Below, piece by piece: positions 26,504 through 38,692 of a DNA stretch of 64,000 nt. This DNA comes from Chamaelirium japonicum (Eukaryota; Streptophyta; Magnoliopsida; Liliales; Melanthiaceae), in the NCBI GenBank assembly GCA_947650365.1, contig CANTAL010000003.1, positions 992,001-1,056,000 on the forward strand, written 5' to 3'. The position numbers and the translations under genes were made by a program. Each line of letters opens with the position of its first letter. Position 1 is the stretch's first letter. The notes under the pieces are model-generated. The model did not search any database, was not told the origin of the DNA, and saw only the letters and a program-made list of their open reading frames with translations.

Positions 26504-26519
26504 GTTACCCCCTCCAAGT
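26504..26519 (-). other. Polypurine tract of element B
   Basis: On the - strand TTGGAGGGGGTAAC directly precedes the 3' LTR start TGTGGG. It matches the tract in C and resembles those of A and D. Confidence 0.85.
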
Positions 26520-26639
26520 TAGCTAAGAGGCCTCCTTGGCTGGCTTGGACTCGTGGTGCAAAGCTAACGACCCCCTGTCACACATGCAGAGAAGCTTTTG
26601 CCGAGTGTTAGCGTTTTGAAGGACTTATCGGTCAATTTT

Positions 26640-28035
26640 GACTGATCAGTCAAAGTTGACCGATCGGTCAAAGTTGACCGATCAGTCAAATTTTGACCGA
26701 TCGGTCAATTTCGACCGATCGATCGATTTCAACCGGTCAAGGATGGGGTGATCGGTCAAAAAACACAGTTTTTTGACCGATCCAGTAGAAAATCGACCGA
26801 TCGGTTGATTTTGACCGATCGGTCATTTTTGACCGATCGGTTAAAATCAACCGGTCAAGGTTCGAGTGATCGGGCAAAAAAGCAAGTTTTTTGCCCGATC
26901 CAGTAGAAAATTGACCGATCGGTTGATTTTAACCGATCGGACATGTTTGACCGATCGGCTAAAAATCAGCCGGTCAAGGTTCGAGTGATCGAGCAAAAAA
27001 GCAAGTTTTTTGCCCGATCCAGTAGAAAATCGATCGATCGGTTGATTTTAACCGATCGGTCATGTTTGACCGATCGGCTAAAATCAGCCGGTCAAATTTC
27101 GAGTGATCGGGTAAAAAACCAAGTTTTTTGCCCGATCCAGTAGAAAATCGACCGATCGGTTGATTTTAATCGATCGGTCATGTTTGACCGATCGGCTAAA
27201 ATCAGCCGGTCAAGTTTCGAGTGATCGGGCAAAAAACCAAGTTTTTTGCCCGATCCAGTAGAAAATCGACCGATCGGTTGATTTTAACCGATCGGTCATG
27301 TTTGACCGATCGGCTAAAATCAGCCGATCAAGTTTCGAGTGATCGGGCAAAAAACTAAGTTTTTTGCCCGATTCAGTTTAAAATCGACCGAACGGTTGAT
27401 TTTAACCGATCGGTTATTTTTGACCGATCGGCTAAATTCAGCCGGTCAAGGTTCGAGTGATCGGGTAAAAAACTAAGTTTTTTGCTCGATCCAGTAGAAG
27501 ATCGACTGATCGGATAAATTTGATCGATCGGTCAAGTTTGACTGATCGGTTAAATTCAGCCGGTTAAGGATTAAGTGATCAGGCAAAAAACTATGTTTTT
27601 CGCCTGATCCAGTAGAAAATCGACCGATCGGGTAATTTTAACCGATCGGTCATGTTTGACCGATCGGTTAAAATCAGCCGGTCAAGGATTGAGTGATCGG
27701 GCAAAAAACTACGTTTATTGCCTGATCCAGTAGGAAATCGACCGATCGGGAAATTTTGACCGATCGGTCATGTTTGACCGATCGGTTAAAATCAGCCGGT
27801 CAAGGATTGAGTGATCGGGCAAAAAACTACGTTTTTTGCCTGATCCAGTGGAAAATCGACCGATCGGGTAATTTTGACCGATCGGTCATGTTTGACCGAT
27901 CGGTTAAAATCAGCCGGTCAAGGATTGAGTGATCGAGCAAAAAACTACGTTTTTTGCCTGATCCAGTAGAAAATAGACCGATCGGGTAATTTTGACCGAT
28001 CAGTCATGTTTGACCGATCGGTTAAATTCAGCCGA
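26640..28035. repeat. 118-bp tandem array in the 3' region of element B
   Basis: About eleven copies. The marker TCCAGT recurs at 26781, 26899, 27018, 27136, 27254, 27490, 27608, 27726, 27844 and 27962 (TTCAGT at 27372), so the period is 118 bp. Each unit is rich in CCGATCGGTC palindromes and holds an inverted repeat of the GGCAAAAAAC / GTTTTTTGCC type. 3' tandem arrays are known in Tat elements such as Retand and Ogre. Element C has a related 119-bp array. Confidence 0.93.
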
Positions 28036-28485
28036 TTGGGTTTAAGTTTCGAACCTGCCCTTTCGAGGTAGTACAGTTTGTTCTTCTTTGATCTTCGGGC
28101 AGAGTTTTGAACATTGATGGAGCTTGATTCTTTCTGCTTTGATTCTTTGGTTTTGTCCGAATGGTTTTTCGAACCGGCGGTCCGGTTCACTTGGATTAGT
28201 GGTTTGCTTGGACCAGCGGTTTACGTGGACCGGTCGGCCTGACGCTTCGTCTGGTCCGACGGTTCGCCTGGTTTTGCGCTTGCTACGGATAGATGCCACG
28301 TGTACCTACAAAAACATGCGATTTGATATGGTGATGACACGTGTCTTCTTGATTTGTGCGCCTAATTCCCTTAGGATACTTAAGCTTCTCTGGCTGTCAT
28401 TTTCGCCTCACGCTTTCAAAATTTTTCGAAGTCCAGACTCTTTTGCTCCCGATTTCTTGTTCTCTGCTCTCGCTCGATCGGTCAA
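28036..28485 (+). promoter_or_regulatory. Upstream region of the element B antisense gene
   Basis: No coding frame. Two G-box cores CACGTG lie at 28297-28302 and 28338-28343. At the place where C has TATAAAA, B reads GGATACTTAAG, so the TATA box seems lost here. The sequence aligns with 42838-43272 of C. Confidence 0.55.
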
Positions 28486-31369
28486 ATGGCCTCCTCCGGA
28501 AACTCGAAGAAGATGACCGCAGTCCTCTCGAAGAGGAAAGGGAAGGAGATTGCTGAAGAATCATCTCCCCCCAAGGGTCATGGCAAGGGCAAGGCGGTGC
28601 TGGTGGAGTTGGGCCAACTGGTCAAAAGGCATCAAGGAGTTGGATTCGCTTCCGCTCCATCAAGGCCGGAGCACATCCCAAAGGTAAAATTTGTCTTGGG
28701 CCCCTTGCTGCCTCTGACTGAAGAGCCTGCCTATATCTACAACACAGGTGGTGAGCTCACCGACAAGAAGAGGGCGAAGTGGCAGAGTCTGTTGGCATGC
28801 TTCTCAGAAGGGAAGATCTGGCCTTCGCTGTCTGGGGTTCAAGCTGGCTTTGGCATTGACAAGCAGACCGTGTTTGTGAACTTTGCCAGCAATGAGCAAG
28901 TGTTGGGGACAGTGGTCTCCGTGGTTCAACTGAACTACGGACTCCGCCTTCTGCTGTTACCATTTGCCGCGAGGTTGCTAAACACCTCCGGCCTTTGCCC
29001 TGGACAGATCACCGGCAACGCATGGAGGATAATCTACGCCTTCTGTCGTGTAGAGTCTGATTTTCAGAAGGAGCTGAGGGGGTGCTACTCCAACCTTCCA
29101 GACGACGAAGAGGCCCGGATTGAGTTGGGCTACTTCTTCTACCATTATCGATGGGTTTCGAGGAAAGACAGCCCTTTCTTCAATCTGACAGGGATTTCAG
29201 CTCTACGCCCCCTCACTGACACGATCGCTTCTGACAAGTTGTATACTGAGTGGCCGCTTTCGGTCGCTGGTGCCTGGACTCCTCTTTCAGTGCCAGAGAC
29301 TCCTCGCTCTGACATGAACAAGGAGATCAAGATGTTTTATACTGGAGGAGAGCTGGCTTGGCCTTCAGAGAGGGTTGGAGCCATTGATAACCTGTTCCTC
29401 GAGTTGACCTGCGGCACCAGGTCATGGAAGCAGTTTTCAAACTGCCCAGTAAGGTATGGAAAAGCTAATCTCCTTCATCGATCGCAGACCAGATATGAAG
29501 ACAATGAGGTCTTATACTCAGACTATGAGGAGGATCCTCAGTCTGGCAAGATTATCAGAAAGATTAGAACTGAGAAGAAGGCCTACAGTGCAAGGCGCCG
29601 GTTGCCCACCTCTGAAGAAAAGCTGGTGATACAGAGGGGCCCCGCGAAGAAGAAATGGAAAATCCTCGTCAAGCAAAATGAAGAAGAGGATCAAGAAAAG
29701 AAGGATGAAGATGAAGAAGAAGAGGAAGAAAAGAAGGAAGACGAGGAAGAAGAAGATGAGACCGAAAATGGTAGCAATGGCAACGGCGACGACGATGAAG
29801 AAGAGGAGGATGGGGGTGGTGAGGATGATCTTCCTCCCACCCCCACTGGCGGAGATGATGGAAACAGGGGTGGTGAGGAAGAAATTCCTCCCACCCCCAT
29901 TGGTGATGACCAAGGACAGGGGGGTGGTGGGGATGAACTTCCTCCCACCCCCACTGGTGGTGCTGAAGAGGAAGATTCTCTTCCTATCCCTATCGACGAG
30001 GCTAAGGCCCGTCGAATGGAGGGAGTCATGGACGTGGAACGCGAAGGCCACAAGGTGGTTCCCGCCTACCACTTCGACGATTTGAGGAAGCGCCCGGTGC
30101 GTTTCAAAATCAAGTTCTCAGGGAGTGGTGGGGTTGGAAGCAACCCCACACCCCTCGACCAACTTCTTCCAGTCACTCCCCGCATCGAAGGAGCAACTAC
30201 AAGCGGGGGTCTGGAGGTTGAACAACCCCCACCCCTCTCACATACTCTCTCTCTGGCTGAGGAGATGGCAGCCCTTGTGGCTGGGCTTAAGCAGCCACAA
30301 GGTGAAGGGGAGATCTCGCCTCTTCGGGACATTCCTTCTCTAGCACACCTGGAAAGAGGAAGTCGCGTGGAGGATGTGGCTCCTCAACCCCAGCCAGAGC
30401 CAACTCCCACCAAGGAGAAATCGACCCCTCGGGGTAAGAGCTCCGACCACGGGAAGGGGAAGGCTCCTCGAGTCGACGCCTCAGGTATCTGTAGTAATTT
30501 GCCTTGATTGACTTGCCTTTGAAGTTGAAAATATTCTAACTCTTTGAACTCTTATGTTGATTGCAGGTACGCCTGTTGGTTCGATTCAGAAGATAAATAG
30601 TTTGGGTAATGTTGATATCAACCACCCCACTGGTGTGATCCGGAAGCTTTGCAACCTTCCGGAAGCTACTCTGGACGAAGCTTTTGATCGGCTCGAAGTG
30701 GTGGTATGTGCATCTGCTTGATTAATTACTCAAGTTTTATCTTCAGAATAATTCTAACTCTCTTGTATACCCTTGCAGAACTCAGCGGTTTTGAAATTTG
30801 CGAGCAATCTTTTTAGGAAAGCAGGAGAAAGGGATGCTTCAGCTGAAATATCCCGTTTGACTGTTGAACTGGAGGCTGCAATTGAAGAAAGAGATAAGCT
30901 GAGGGAGCTTCTATCCTCCAAGAAGGAGGCCTTGAAGGCTAAGACTGAGGCCCTTCGTAAGGAAAAACTGGAGAGCAAGGGCTGGCAGAACGAATACGAG
31001 GCACAGAGTCATGAACTTGAGTCGCTGAAGAATCGTTTCTTCAGGATAGAGACTCTGGCCCACGACCGAGGGGTGGAGCTCCAGGATTTGAAGAGCAAAC
31101 TTGACGGCAGGGAAGCTGCTCTTGATGCAAGAGAAGCTGCTCTTGCTGCTAAGGAGGCTGCTTCTTCTGCTAAAGAGGAGGCCCTTCAGAAGGAGTTGGA
31201 GCATATGCGCACTGAATGCGCGAGTTACAGGGAGACGGCTGAGAAGGCGGTGGAGGCACTCAGGGTCCATGCTAGCATCGTCCGATCTTCCAAGGCTTCC
31301 GTGGCGAGTAAAGCTCGAGGCGGATCTGAAGGAGAAAAGTCACGCGCTCCCAGTGTGGCTAAACCCTGA
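28486..31369 (+). CDS. Antisense gene (aORF) of element B, three exons, open
   Basis: Coding direction is opposite to gag-pol. Exon 1 is 28486-30484, exon 2 30567-30703, exon 3 30779-31369. The introns are 82 and 75 bp with GT...AG ends, and the phases join to 909 codons including the stop. The N-terminus is basic (KRKGKE). A globular part holds LLPFAARLLNTSGLCPGQITGNAWRI, like the plant Transposase_28-type motif. Then comes a long acidic run, three repeats around PPTPTGG/PPTPIGD, and a C-terminal coiled coil containing heptad-like REAALDA units absent from C. C has the same exon sizes for exon 2 and nearly so for the rest. Unknown function. The start is chosen because MASSG is conserved with C. 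Confidence 0.82.
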
Positions 31370-32004
31370 TGTACTTCTATCTTCTTCTTTGTTGTTGCAC
31401 TTGTAAACTTTTGATATGAAAAACCTCACTCCTGTACTTGACAATTTTTGTTAATAGAAATCTTTTTGGTGTTTGAAAATTGAATGTCTCTGATATTGAA
31501 TTCTTTGAATGTTGAGTTCTGGAATATTATTGGAATGATTGGATATTCATATACTTGAAAATAAGGGGTTGAGTCGCAACTCAATCACCCGAATGTGTTA
31601 AGTAACTTGAAAATTGAAGGTTGTTGTAATGCACAACTTGAAATTGTTAACATTTATATGTGAGGGGTTGAGTCGCAACTCAAGTACCCAAACCTGTTAG
31701 ACGATATTGAATTTGAAATTGAAAGCCATTTAACAGTTGTAAGTAAGGGATAGTGTCGCAACACAAAGCTCCCAAACATGTTAAAATAGACGTAGTAATT
31801 TGAAGGTTGTGTTGTAACACAACCCGAAACCGTTTAATATTTGCCTGTAAGGGGTTGAGTCGCAACACAAACTCCCAAACTTGCTAAACGACCTGGTAAT
31901 TTGAAAGTAGATGATTTGAAGCTGCTCCAGAACTTGAATTGAAAAGCTGAACATTTACACACTTGAACATTTGAAAAAGAACTTTATTCATCATGGCCTT
32001 TACA
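31370..32004. repeat. Spacer between aORF and pol of element B with TTGAGTCGCAACTCAA repeats
   Basis: No gene. Four imperfect units built on GGGGTTGAGTCGCAACTCAA followed by CCCAAAC lie between about 31560 and 31885, spaced roughly 90-110 bp. The core is an inverted repeat (TTGAGT/ACTCAA). The 3' ends of aORF and pol converge on this spacer, which also has AT-rich stretches (AATAGAAATC near 31455) suited to polyadenylation. Element C has five units. Confidence 0.7.
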
Positions 32005-35000
32005 TCATGGATAAAACAATTTGAGGTGTCTAGAATTCCAAGCTCGTGGCAATCTATCTCCTTCTGGTGAGATCAATCTATAAGAGCCTTTGCCTCCCAT
32101 GGATTCGACAATATATGGACCTTCCTAGTTGGGAGCAAGTTTCCCACTGCTGTGTTCTTTGGTGTTATAGAAAACTGCTCTGAGAACTAGGCTGCCCACT
32201 GGGAACTATCTCTTGTAGACCTTTTCATCGTAGGCTCGTTTGATCTTCTGCTGGTACTTGGCCACACGAAGGGAGGCTTGGTCTCGTAGTTCTTCAGAGA
32301 AGTCTAGATCATTGATCCGAAGCTCTTCGTTGATTCCTTCTTCAACTGCCCTGGTCTTCAGAGTACTTGATATGTTTTCTGTTGGGAGTACTGCTTCCGA
32401 TCCATATGTCAGACGAAAGGGTGAGAACCCTGTTGACCTTCTCGGAGTCGTGCGATATCCCCAAAGAACTTCAGGTAGGACTTGTTCCCACAATCCTTTC
32501 TTGTCGTTGAGTTTCTTCTTGAGTATACCAAGAATAGCTCTATTTGAGGCTTTGGCTTGACCATTACATTGAGGGTACCTTGGAGTTGAATAGAAGAGTT
32601 TGATCCCGTTGTTCAGGCAGAACTCTTGGAACTTGTCGAAGTCAAATTGAGCTCCATTGTAAGCAACAAGAACTTGAGGTGTGCCAAATCTTGAGAAGAT
32701 GTTATATCGAATGAACTTGATCACTTCATCATCGGTCTCTCGGAAGAGTGGCACAGCTTCAACCCATTTGGTGAAGTAGTCTGTGGCCAGCAGTAGATAC
32801 TTCTTCTTGCTTGGAGTTGGTGGGAAGGGACCCAAGAAGTCCAACCCCCACTGATGGAAAGGCCATGGACTTGATAGTTGGTGAAGCTCATCTGTAGGGA
32901 GATGGATAGCTCGAGCGTGTCGTTGGCATGGCTCGCATCTTTGAATAACTTGCTGAGCATCCCTTGCCATTGTTGGCCAGTAGTAACCTTGTAGCTTTGT
33001 CTTGGCTTCAAGAGATCTTCCTCTCGAATGATTTCCATAGGCTCCAGAGTGGATATCAATCAGGATTGCCTGTGCTTGCTCGGGACCAAGGCACTTGAGC
33101 AACATCCCGTTGTGAGATTTGAAATATAGATCTTCTCCTTGAATAGTATAGCAAGGAATCTTTCTTTGGAGTTTTCGGGCTTGATTTGGATCTTCTGGCA
33201 TTTTGCCATACTTGAAGAAGTCGAAAATTGATCGTCTCCAATCTCCAAGCTCACTTGTAGTAGTGAGGTTCAATGTCAGTTGATCTCCACCCCCAGATCC
33301 TTTTGTAGTAGCAAGGATCTGTTGATCGGGGATGGTCTTGGGCACTTCTTGGTAATCGATCTGTATTTGTCTTCTTCCAAGCGAATCGCCAAGGACTGAG
33401 GCTGCGTTGGCTAAGGCATCTGCTTCACGATTTTCTGCCCTTGGAATTTGAATGAATTCAGTATTAGTAAAACGTTGTTGAAGACATCGTACTAAGGCCA
33501 AATAGAGTTGCATTCTTTCTTCTCGAGGTGTGTATTCTCTATTGATCTGCCTTATGATCAGCTGGGAATCGCTGTAGATGATGATTCGATCTATCCCTAG
33601 GGATTCAGCTATTTCGAGTCCAGAAATGAGTGCTTCATATTCGGCTTCGTTGTTGGTGGCATTGAACCCTAGGAGAGTGGCCTTCTGGAGATGATCAAGT
33701 TCGGGTGATACCAAGACTATCCCAGTTCCCGAACCGATCGCACTTGAAGCTCCATCAGTGTAAAGCTTCCATGGAGGAGTTGTAGCGATTGCTTCGAGGC
33801 TTGGATCGGTTTTCGTTACAAGATTGATCGGAGAATTAGTCTCATCTTCCAAGCGCATCTCGACATCTTCTTCCCAAGAGATGGAATCTTCAACCGGAAA
33901 GTCAGCTAGAAAATCAGCAATGGCCTGACTTTTGATGGAAGTGCGAGATTCGAATTGAATTCCCAGAGAGCTCATTTCGATCACCCATTTGGTCATTCGA
34001 CCAGCTCGACCAGCTTTGTCCACGATATCTTTGAGTGGGTGTTCTGAAATGACAGTGATCTGATGAGAGACAAAGTAAGGTTGGAGGCGACGCGATGCAG
34101 TGAGCAAGGCCAGAATGACCTTCTCAGTTTTGGAGTAACAAGTCTTAGCCGGAAGAAGAGTATAACTGATGTAGTAGACTGGATGTTCGATGTCTTCTCT
34201 TCTGCTGACTAAGACCGCACTGATTGCTTGATCGGTCACGACGAGATAGAGCCATAAGTTTTCTTTGGGAAGAGGAGCCGTCAGGATAGGAGCTTGCACC
34301 AGATATTTCTTGATGCCTTGAAAAGCTTCTTCACAGGTTGAACTCCACCCTGAAGTATCCGCCTTACGTAGTTTGTCGAAAAGAGGCTTACATTTGTCGG
34401 AAGACTTTGAGATGAATCGATTGAGAGCAGCAAGTCTTCCAGTGAGACGTTGCACTTCCTTCCGATTAGTAGGTGATGGCATGTCGAGGATGGCTCGAAT
34501 TTGGTCGGGATTAGCTTCAATGCCCCTCCTGGTCACAAGATGACCTAGGAATTTGCCCGATTGAACTCCGAAAGCACACTTGGCCGGATTGAGCTTCATA
34601 CGGTACTTTCGAAGGACTTGAAAGGTTTCCGCCAGATCGGATAGATGGTTTCCTCGAATGGAGCTTTTTGTGAGGAGATCGTCGATGTAGACTTCGACGT
34701 TGCGACTGATTTGATCTTCGAACATCTTTGTGACTAACCTTTGATAAGTGGAACCAGCATTTTTGAGGCCGAACGGCATCACATTGTAACAGTATAAACC
34801 TCTGCTGGTCACAAAGCATGTCTTCTCTTGATCATCAGCGTGAAGTGGAATTTGGTTGTACCCAGAGTATCCATCCATAAAAGACAATAGCTCGTGGCCA
34901 GCAGTGGCATCGACGAGTCTATCTATCCTCGGCATGGGGAATGGATCTTTGGGACAATCCTTGTTGAGGTTGGTAAAGTCGATGCACACTCTGACCTTTC

Positions 35001-35415
35001 CATTCTTCTTTGGGACAGCAACAATATTAGAGATCCAAGTAGGATACTCTACTTCACGGATGAAGCCTGCTGCGAGTAGCTTGCTGATCTCTTCTTGAAC
35101 GGCAATTTGTAGTTCTGGTCGGATGGTGCGTGGCTTTTGCTTGACAGGCTTCACTTCTTCTTTGATCGCAAGTCGGTGACAAGCGTCATCTGGATTGATA
35201 CCAGGCATGTCTTCAAAACACTAAGCGAAGACGTCGATATTGGACTGGAGGAAGGATACCATGTCTTGCGCTTCTGCGTCGCTAAGACCAGTACCGATAA
35301 ATGTTTGTCGAGGGAGATCTCCACTGCCGATATTGATAGGGATGACTTCTTCGATTGAAGGTGAAGCTTCCTATTCGATTGGTGGAAGCTCGATCGGTGG
35401 AATCTCCTTTGATTG
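32005..35415 (-). pseudogene. pol: pol of element B (RT, RNase H x2, integrase), broken
   Basis: It is in the same frame as gag-pro. Nonsense codons are TAG 35371-35373 and TAG 35221-35223 (both Trp in the family), TAG 32206-32208 (Gln in C) and TAG 32125-32127 (Trp). The 32206-35208 stretch is open for 1000 codons. RT has VCIDFTNLNKDCPKD and YIDD (YVDD in C). The first RNase H has LYLVVTDQAISAVLV, with no clear catalytic Asp. The archaeal-type RNase H has YTDGASS, NNEAEYEALISGLE, YSDSQLI and ADALANAAS. Integrase has the HHCC finger and DYFTKWVE, but the second catalytic Asp is Tyr (VAYNGAQF, codon at 32659-32661). There is no chromodomain. Inactive. Confidence 0.93.
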
Positions 35416-35418
35416 CTA
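35410..35418 (-). promoter_or_regulatory. Candidate readthrough site TAG-CAA-TCA in element B
   Basis: On the - strand the frame reads TCC-AAA-TAG-CAA-TCA-AAG. UAG-CAA-UCA fits the UAG-CAR-YYA context. The stop sits exactly between protease and the RT spacer and is identical in C. The other stops in this copy are at positions that are sense codons in C, but this one is shared. Confidence 0.62.
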
Positions 35419-37884
35419 TTTGGAAGAGGGACCAGCTTCATCTCGTGGCCGCTTTGGAGGAGCAAGATTGATCTTACGATCTGTTTTAGCTGCTGCAGCC
35501 TCACAAGATCTCCCAGCTTGCTGATCGCCTCGAATGCAGGCAATGCCTTCTCCTGTTGCAAACTTAAGTAGTTGGTGGTAAGAAGAGGAGATGGCATTGA
35601 TCTGGTGGAGGAATGGTCGCCCTAGAATGGCGTTGTAGCTGGACACTCCTTCGACAATTGCAAACCTCACCGAGACTCGAGTCTCTCGGCTAAGGTCGAG
35701 AGTGAATCTTGATTCACCCACCGTGATGCTTTGTTCGCCGTTGAATCCAGTGATCACGGTCGGGACGACGTCGAGGCTTGAGTATCTATGTCCCAGACGT
35801 TTGAAACAATCTGAGAACATAATATCGATGGAGCTCCCAGTGTCGATGAGGATTCGATTGACGGTGCTTCCGTCGATGAGGAGTTTTAAGACCAGGGGGT
35901 CTCGATGGGGAGTATGAACTCCTTGAAGATCGGAGTCGTTGAAAATAATGGATGGCCAAGCCAAACCTTCGATAGGCTTCTCGATCCAGGTATCCTCCTT
36001 GTTCGCAGCAGAACGAACGTGGAAGATGCGTCGAACTTGCCGATCCACTTCCTTCCCGGTCAAGGTTTGATTGTGCAATGTTCCATGAATACCAAAGACG
36101 TTGGCATTCACCGAAATAGATGATCGGTTGGAGGAGATTTGGTGGATCCAACATGCTTCTTTCCCCTTTGCAGAAGCTCGATGTTGATCTTGTCCGCCTT
36201 TGACGAACTCTTGAAGGTGGCCTTCTCGCAATAAGTCTTCCAGATGGAACTTCAGCCGATAGCTCCGATCGGTGGAATGGCCATGACTTCGGTGGAAGTC
36301 GCAGTAGACTGTTTTGTCAGCCGTAAATTTTGAGTTTGGCTGAAGCGGATTGGGCCTTCGAATGAATTCTTCATGTTGAATGCGATCGAGGATCTGTTCG
36401 ACCGGCAGATTCCACTCGATGAAAGTGGTCTTCGTAGGAGATCGACGTCCATCATTCTTTGATCGCTTGTTGACTGGAGGGGCTGCTGCCTCTGCATTGT
36501 GAGCTTTGGCAGCATACTTCGGAGCTTCTCTTTCCGCTGGCCTTCGCTTTGGCTCTCTCCCTTTTCGGGCTACTTGATCATCTTCAACCTCAATCTCCCT
36601 CTGGATTCGATCGAACATAGAACCCAAAGAAGGAGGGGGATTGCGGATAAAGTCGTTGTAGATGTGTAGATCGAATCGGAGGGCATTCTGGAAAGCCAAC
36701 ATGATGGCTTCATCATCCAGATGTCTTCCTGAGAGGGCAACATGCTCGTTGCGAAATCTCCTGGTGAAACTGCGGAGAGTCTCATCAGCACCCATCCTCA
36801 GTCGATAGAGGGAGTCGAGCTTCTTTTCTGGCTTCAGATTGAGTTGATAATGCTGCACGAAAAGGTTAGCCAGAACACCGAACTGGGTGATGGACCCAGC
36901 TCGGAGATTATGATACCAATCAAGTGAGGGCTCATCGAGACTCCCGGCGAAAGTACGACAAAGCACGTGATTCTCTTCTTCGTGCGGTGTCAAGGCTTGC
37001 TTGAAGGCAAGTATATGGAGAGTTGGATCTCCTTTGACGCAGTTAAATTTGGGGAGGATAGGAGTTCTTCATCCCCTTGGAAATGTAGACTCGAAGAGGA
37101 TTCGATGGAGAGGCCCGACAGAGGAATACCCGTCCCTACGACCGTGTCCTCGACCTAGATGTGGGTCAAGAGGCAAGATCGCAAGGTCTTGCTCAGGCAT
37201 TGAAGTATTTGCCGGTTGGAGTCGGTGTCGAAGGTCTGATCCAAGTCCATGTTGGAGTGGGATGGAAGGGGAGACTCTACTCTTTGAAGGAGCGCCCTTC
37301 ATTTGATGCTTCCTTGGCATGTCAAGCTTTGAAGGTGCCTTCCTATCGCAGTTGCGACCAGAAGAGGATTGGGAGGACTCATCGTCGAGGCGATCCCAAA
37401 CACTCTGCTTCCATAGGGCAGCAGAGGGAGTCAGGTCGCGACGAATCCTCTCGAGGGCAGCAGTGCCCATTGATCTCCGTTGCTCGGTGTGCGTTGAATA
37501 TAGTGGAAGATTGACCCTCTCACTTATAGAAGGGATAGGAAGAGCGATCCCAGCCTCGGAAGCTGCTTTCTTAAGAGCATCCCTCTCAGCAGTGAGGGTG
37601 GCGTTTTGCTTTGCCAATTGAAGCAATTGGAAGTCGACCGTAGAGATTTGATAGGTCGATGGAGGGTCTTCAGCAGGAGCGGGGGCAGTTTGCCCGATCG
37701 ACTGTCGTGCGGGCTGGGCGATCGGTCGATCGACAGATCTCCCACTCCCTGAGTGAACCCCCATCTCGGGAACAGCAAGGGGCTGTCCGAAGTTGAGCCT
37801 TTGACTCATTGATCGAGTCTCAGGACAAGCTTGTTGTTGAGTGTTACTTCCTTCTGGTTGACCCTGGTGCTTCGTCCTCGCCAT
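35416..37884 (-). pseudogene. gag-pro: gag-protease of element B, one internal nonsense codon
   Basis: The ATG at 37884 (MARTKHQGQPEG) is conserved with C. The frame is open except for TGA 37069-37071, a Trp codon in C. The capsid domain follows the stop (LCRTFAGSLDEPSLDWYHNL). The zinc knuckle reads CDFHRSHGHSTDRS, so its last Cys is replaced by Ser. The protease active site LIDTGSSIDIMF and ILGRPFL are present. The frame ends at the UAG at 35416-35418. The product would be the particle protein plus the aspartic protease. The nonsense codon and lost zinc ligand make this copy non-functional. Confidence 0.92.
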
Positions 37885-38051
37885 TCAGAGAGCGAAGGGT
37901 GCAACCAGAGTGCCGACGTCCGAGCGGTTGTTTGCTTAACCGAGGGGGCGAGGAAGTTTGATTATTTGATCAGTTATCTGATCAACTGATCTAGTAGTAG
38001 TTGTAGAACGAACACGGCTTCTCGTTCGAAATCCCACAGACGAGGTCAAAC
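37885..38051 (-). other. Leader and degraded primer-binding site of element B
   Basis: On the - strand the 5' LTR end CCCCCACA is followed by GTTTGACCTCGTCTGTGGGA. The family site in C is TGGCGCCGTCTGTGGGA, so GGCGCC has become GACCTC and tRNA pairing is impaired. The rest, up to the gag ATG, is untranslated leader without visible genes. Confidence 0.75.
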
Positions 38052-38687
38052 TGTGGGGGAAAATCTTCATGCCGACCCAAAGACTTCTCACGACCAGTCA
38101 ATTGAAATTTTGATTTGAAGAGATCGTTGTTTGATCTGTTGATTCAAGTCGTTGCTTTCGATATGTTAACAGAGAGAGAGATTCAATCAGAGAGTTGACA
38201 CGAGAGATGTGATCTCGGAGTTCAGCCGAAGCCTACGTCTCCGTGCTATAGGGAGCAACCCGAATTCACTAACACTTGTATTGAAGTGATCTCGACAGGC
38301 CGAGTATCACTGAGGTCACTTTGATCTCTTCAAAGGTGAGAAGAAGATCAAAGGGAAGTGGAAGTGGAAGAGGGAAAGCTGAGAAATTCCAGAGCTCTGG
38401 TTCTGAAAATCAGATTTCAGAGTGGAAATCAGAATTTTCGGATCCTTTTACATTCGAAGGCTCTGCTATTTATAGGATTCTCTGGTGGTAAATGGCGGTT
38501 TCTACCGCAGCATCTGGGGATCTTCCAGGTAAAGCTGATGGGCCCCGCTATCGTCTCCTGGGGATTGCACAGGCTATTGGGCCCACCATGCAGGGCCGGT
38601 GGGTCCCGCTGTAGTCTTCGTGGGCCCACCAGGCAGGGCCGGTGGGTCCCGCTGTTTGCAGACTTCTTGCCAAAATTTGCACCCACA
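38052..38687 (-). repeat. 5' LTR of element B
   Basis: 636 bp, the partner of 25825-26503, with the same ends and a TATA box at 38467-38474 on the - strand. It has two copies of the 43-bp unit. It lies against the right GCAAC duplication (38688-38692). Confidence 0.94.
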
Positions 38688-38692
38688 GCAAC

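Larger units (their letters stand above)
25825..38687 (-). mobile_element. Element B: Tat-lineage Ty3/gypsy retrotransposon, - sense, nested in A's 3' LTR
   Basis: 12,863 bp flanked by GCAAC duplications. In window order: 3' LTR, polypurine tract, 118-bp tandem array, antisense gene (on +), spacer, pol, gag-pro, PBS region, 5' LTR. It belongs to the same family as element C. It inserted after A. Gag-pol carries nonsense codons and lost key residues, while the antisense gene is fully open when spliced. Confidence 0.95.

Noticed and set aside
29518..30072. Open frames opposite the acidic and Pro-rich part of the antisense genes (also 44302-44739, 22240-22518)
   Set aside because: They come from low-complexity Glu/Pro codons read in reverse. 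The + strand exons have the conserved structure.
28486..31369. aORF as a captured host gene
   Set aside because: Related genes at the same place in four copies of two families, with the Tat-type antisense arrangement, indicate an old element gene. No recent capture can be shown.
32240..32560. Open frames opposite pol (also 34856-35098, 47012-47272, 60279-60599, 61034-61426)
   Set aside because: They are mirror frames of conserved pol domains, without promoter, start context or conserved product of their own.
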